64,000 nt of DNA from Coptis chinensis (lineage: Eukaryota > Streptophyta > Magnoliopsida > Ranunculales > Ranunculaceae): NCBI GenBank assembly GCA_015680905.1, contig CM027382.1, positions 16,217,501 to 16,281,500 of the forward strand, in the 5' to 3' direction. Under the pieces are notes generated by a model. That model was given only the letters and a program-made list of their open reading frames with translations. It was not told the DNA's origin and did no database searches. Position numbers and translations under genes: made by a program. This document shows, piece by piece, positions 61,944-64,000 of this stretch; the stretch's first letter is position 1, and every line of letters starts with the position of its first letter.

Positions 61944-62191
61944 TATATTTCAACTAAGTATCAGCTTCTTTAGTTCTTTACCGGGAAAAAAAAAATAGGT
62001 ATCAGCTTTAGTTCGGAGGATATAATACAGTGTAATCAGGCCATTGAACAACATACGAATACTTTGCACAAAATGGAAACTCAACAAGTGAAGAACAAAC
62101 TAGTAAAACCCATAAGAAAATCACCTCGATTTAACTGAGAGTGTATTAAATTTTGTATACCCCTTCAACCCTAAACCTTTAATTCCTGGAT
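61507..62191. repeat. Tandem duplication with AT microsatellites
   Basis: Two tandem copies of about 330-350 bp (starting tttagacaattagacttgag at 61509 and 61839). Each contains a long (AT)n run (about 61535-61590 and 61866-61941) and otherwise nearly identical sequence ending tttaattcct. Length differences lie mainly in the microsatellites. It is inside the 5' end of CACTA element B. Confidence 0.93.
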
Positions 62192-62956
62192 TAAGCGACC
62201 CAATCTACAAAACGAATTTTCAGTATCAATTTCAGTGAACAGAAATAAATAAAAACCTAAGAGAGAGAAAGTACGTACCTTTGCAGAAACAAATAAGTGA
62301 GAAAAAAATAGTGTGATGAGATAATAGTATTTGGGTAAGCTATGAAATTTGAGGGGGAAACATAAAATTCGTCAATTTTTTTGGTGGGAAATGGTTTCTC
62401 AATTTTTTGGGTGGGAATAGTTTCAAGGTGCTCAAAGTAGAAGTCTCGACAATGTGTTAAAAGGAGGAAGTAGACAGACAAAGACCGACAAATATAAACC
62501 GATTGGTAACAGCTGTCTAATACAAGAAATTAGTCGTGGTTTATATTTAGACAGTTAGAAGCCATCCTATTGTGGGGCGTCATGCATGTCATAAATTCTC
62601 TCTTTTGACGTAGTGGTATTGCTTTAAAAAATGGTGGAGCTTTCCGCAATCCCAAAGACACAGCATATATTGATTGTACTTTCTTTGCTAGAAAATGGGG
62701 AGTATCCCATGGATTTCAAGTATATGATTGTGGCCATCTCCAAATCAAGCCTTAATTCAGTCTACAAATCAAAGGAGAAAAGGTAAATAAATAGCCTTTA
62801 ATTTTGTGTCAAGCCGTGAATTCCAAGTTTGTAATTATGGGCGTCACATGCCTAAATTTCAAACTACAAATCAAAGGAAAAGTGTACATGACAAAGAACA
62901 ACACCACAGACGACAGATATAATAGTGTGTAAAAGAAAATATAAAAGTAACTTATA

Positions 62957-63340
62957 TTAGAAAGTAAGGAAAGATATTGAGTGATAGACTGATAGACAAA
63001 TTACCTGTGGTTCGCAATTGGGCACCACCCAAAATGGTCCTTCCCAATAACCGAATTTTCTTCCACATGGTAAAGTAATTGTTATAGTTCCATCATCCAT
63101 GTCAAATTTGAACAACCTTGTATAACCACTAAAAGTGAGAAAACAATCTAGCAGCCTTGGTAGGTGACCTTGTTTGAAACCCACACAACATATCAGCGCC
63201 GAAAATCTAAATGCAATGTGTGAATAAACCGAAGGACAGCTGATAAAAAATTCAAAGGAAATTCGATTGACGTGATCAAGAAGGTACACGTAACTGGAAG
63301 TTCCAATTGAAATTCGCAGAATCCTTAAAGAGCTGGGCAA
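62957..63340 (-). CDS. Unrecognised 127-codon frame
   Basis: An open frame reading FSGYTRLFKFDMDDGTITIT, then LPCGRKFGYWEGPFWVVPNC and EPQ before a possible gtaatt donor at about 63003. Composition is protein-like but I know no domain that fits. It lies just outside the CACTA right end on the same strand as the F-box exon on the other side, so it might be an upstream exon of that locus, or a piece of an unrelated gene. Confidence 0.3.
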   Translation of the reverse strand: MPSSLRILRISIGTSSYVYLLDHVNRISFEFFISCPSVYSHIAFRFSALICCVGFKQGHLPRLLDCFLTFSGYTRLFKFDMDDGTITITLPCGRKFGYWEGPFWVVPNCEPQVICLSVYHSISFLTF

Positions 63341-63481
63341 AGTGAGGCTTGCAGTACAGAAATCCCTACATTAAGGAATAGTTGCTCAGGTGAAAAAAAG
63401 GAACCAAATTTTTAAGAGTTGGCTTCTTAGTATATCTCATAGTATGATGTAATAACTAACAATGGATGATAGATATCTTAC

Positions 63482-63658
63482 CCCCTTAATTAACAGGATC
63501 TGTCTAGCAGCAGTAGGTTCAACTAAGCATAATACAGTTTGTTTGAGTGTTGTTTTTCCACTGCCTGTTCTGCCAACAATACCAGATTTCATGCCTACAT
63601 GAAAAGCGCATGTGAGAACTTGCACGATAAGTGGGGCATATCACGGGGCATAGCGAAC
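63482..63658 (-). pseudogene. ABCC (MRP-type) transporter NBD2 exon
   Basis: A 59-codon exon with acceptor (ctttgtag) before 63658 and a gtaag donor after 63482. It reads VRYAP, a TGA, YAPLIVQVLTCAF, then GMKSGIVGRTGSGKTTLKQT and VEPTAARQILLI. GRTGSGKT is the Walker A loop, and V-R-Y-x-P and the intron position just ahead of it are typical of the second nucleotide-binding domain of plant ABCC transporters. The TGA disrupts the frame. No other ABCC exon was recognised between 63700 and 64000. Confidence 0.75.
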
Positions 63659-64000
63659 CTACAAAGATTTCCCACCATAGAACTTTATCAACATTCATCA
63701 TATATTTTGCGTGTTAAGTTTTATTTTGAACTTCATAGTATGAGTTATTTTGAGTTACCCTTGATGAAACCCATCTGGCAAGGTATGATCTCCAAATCAA
63801 TATTTGGCATTCTGCAGAAAAATCAGATCAGGGCCAATTTTTAAATAACTAGAGCATGTAAACACAAATAGCTTGAGAATAATAAAAGTTTATCTGTGCA
63901 TGCAAGGTTAGATAAATGTATATATCTAATTTTAAATTTACCACAGGAACACCGCCTTTGGTGTTGCCTCTGCGACAAACATATAGAAGGTTGAATTAGC

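Larger units (their letters stand above)
45932..62615 (-). mobile_element. Full-length CACTA (En/Spm) transposon, 16.7 kb (element B)
   Basis: The left end is CACTATGTTAAAACAAC (45932) and the inverted right end is CACTACGTCAAAAGAG (62615), followed further in at both ends by AGGATGGCTT. The 3-bp target duplication GTA flanks it (45929-45931, 62616-62618). Subterminal repeats, a TNP2-type gene, a Transposase_24-type gene and a DUF8039-like exon lie inside, all on the minus strand. A Tekay-like solo LTR is nested within. The terminus differs from element A (CACTACCAAAAA), so two CACTA families are represented. Confidence 0.92.

Overview
This is AT-rich nuclear DNA from a flowering plant, probably a eudicot, although the species cannot be fixed from the window. 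The plant call rests on Athila-type Ty3/gypsy and Ty1/copia retrotransposons, CACTA elements with plant-type transposase genes, a Helitron, and pieces of plant gene families (neprosin, SKU5-similar oxidase, RPA1-like, F-box, ABCC transporter). Nearly everything is transposon or relic, and no complete intact host gene is visible. Layout: 1-430 is the 5' end of a LINE-like element on the minus strand. 1578-2717 is a broken plus-strand Athila env-like ORF. 3030-9849 is a decayed minus-strand Athila element (5' LTR, gag, protease, RT, RNase H, stub of integrase). 9850-11270 is the 3' end of a CACTA element with two Ulp1-protease exons. 11306-11535 is a Mutator-type MITE. 11546-13004 is the C-terminal part of a neprosin gene, and an isolated antisense SKS oxidase exon lies just downstream. 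14369-15283 is a palindrome-packed repeat. 15484-27725 is best read as a Helitron with two satellite-like arrays, split by a complete but degenerate copia element (16627-24143, TSD AGACA). 27877-28900 holds two RNase-H relics, one with a LINE poly(A) tail. 30021-40760 is a complete-ended Athila element (TSD ACTAG, LTRs about 1.5 kb) that lacks the RNase H C-terminus and integrase. It sits beside an RPA1-like pseudogene (40800-42134). 43680-45739 is an F-box gene fragment split by a solo Athila LTR (TSD TTGTT). 45932-62615 is a full-length CACTA element (TSD GTA, 16.7 kb) with a TNP2-type transposase gene, a nearly clean Transposase_24-type gene and a nested 3.4 kb Tekay/Del-like solo LTR. 62616-64000 carries an unrecognised ORF and a broken ABCC exon. 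How the parts relate: the window is a stack of nested insertions. Copia entered a Helitron, a chromovirus entered a CACTA element, and an Athila LTR and the CACTA entered or flanked an F-box locus. The most complete elements are the second Athila (similar LTRs, clean TSD but a gutted pol, so any recent movement must have used another element's enzymes) and the big CACTA (both ends, TSD, one near-intact gene). I see no tRNA, rRNA or CRISPR features and no convincing new biological system. The most unusual material is the two-tier Helitron satellite, the palindrome cluster at 14.4-15.3 kb, and the 180-bp tandem repeats in the Athila leader.
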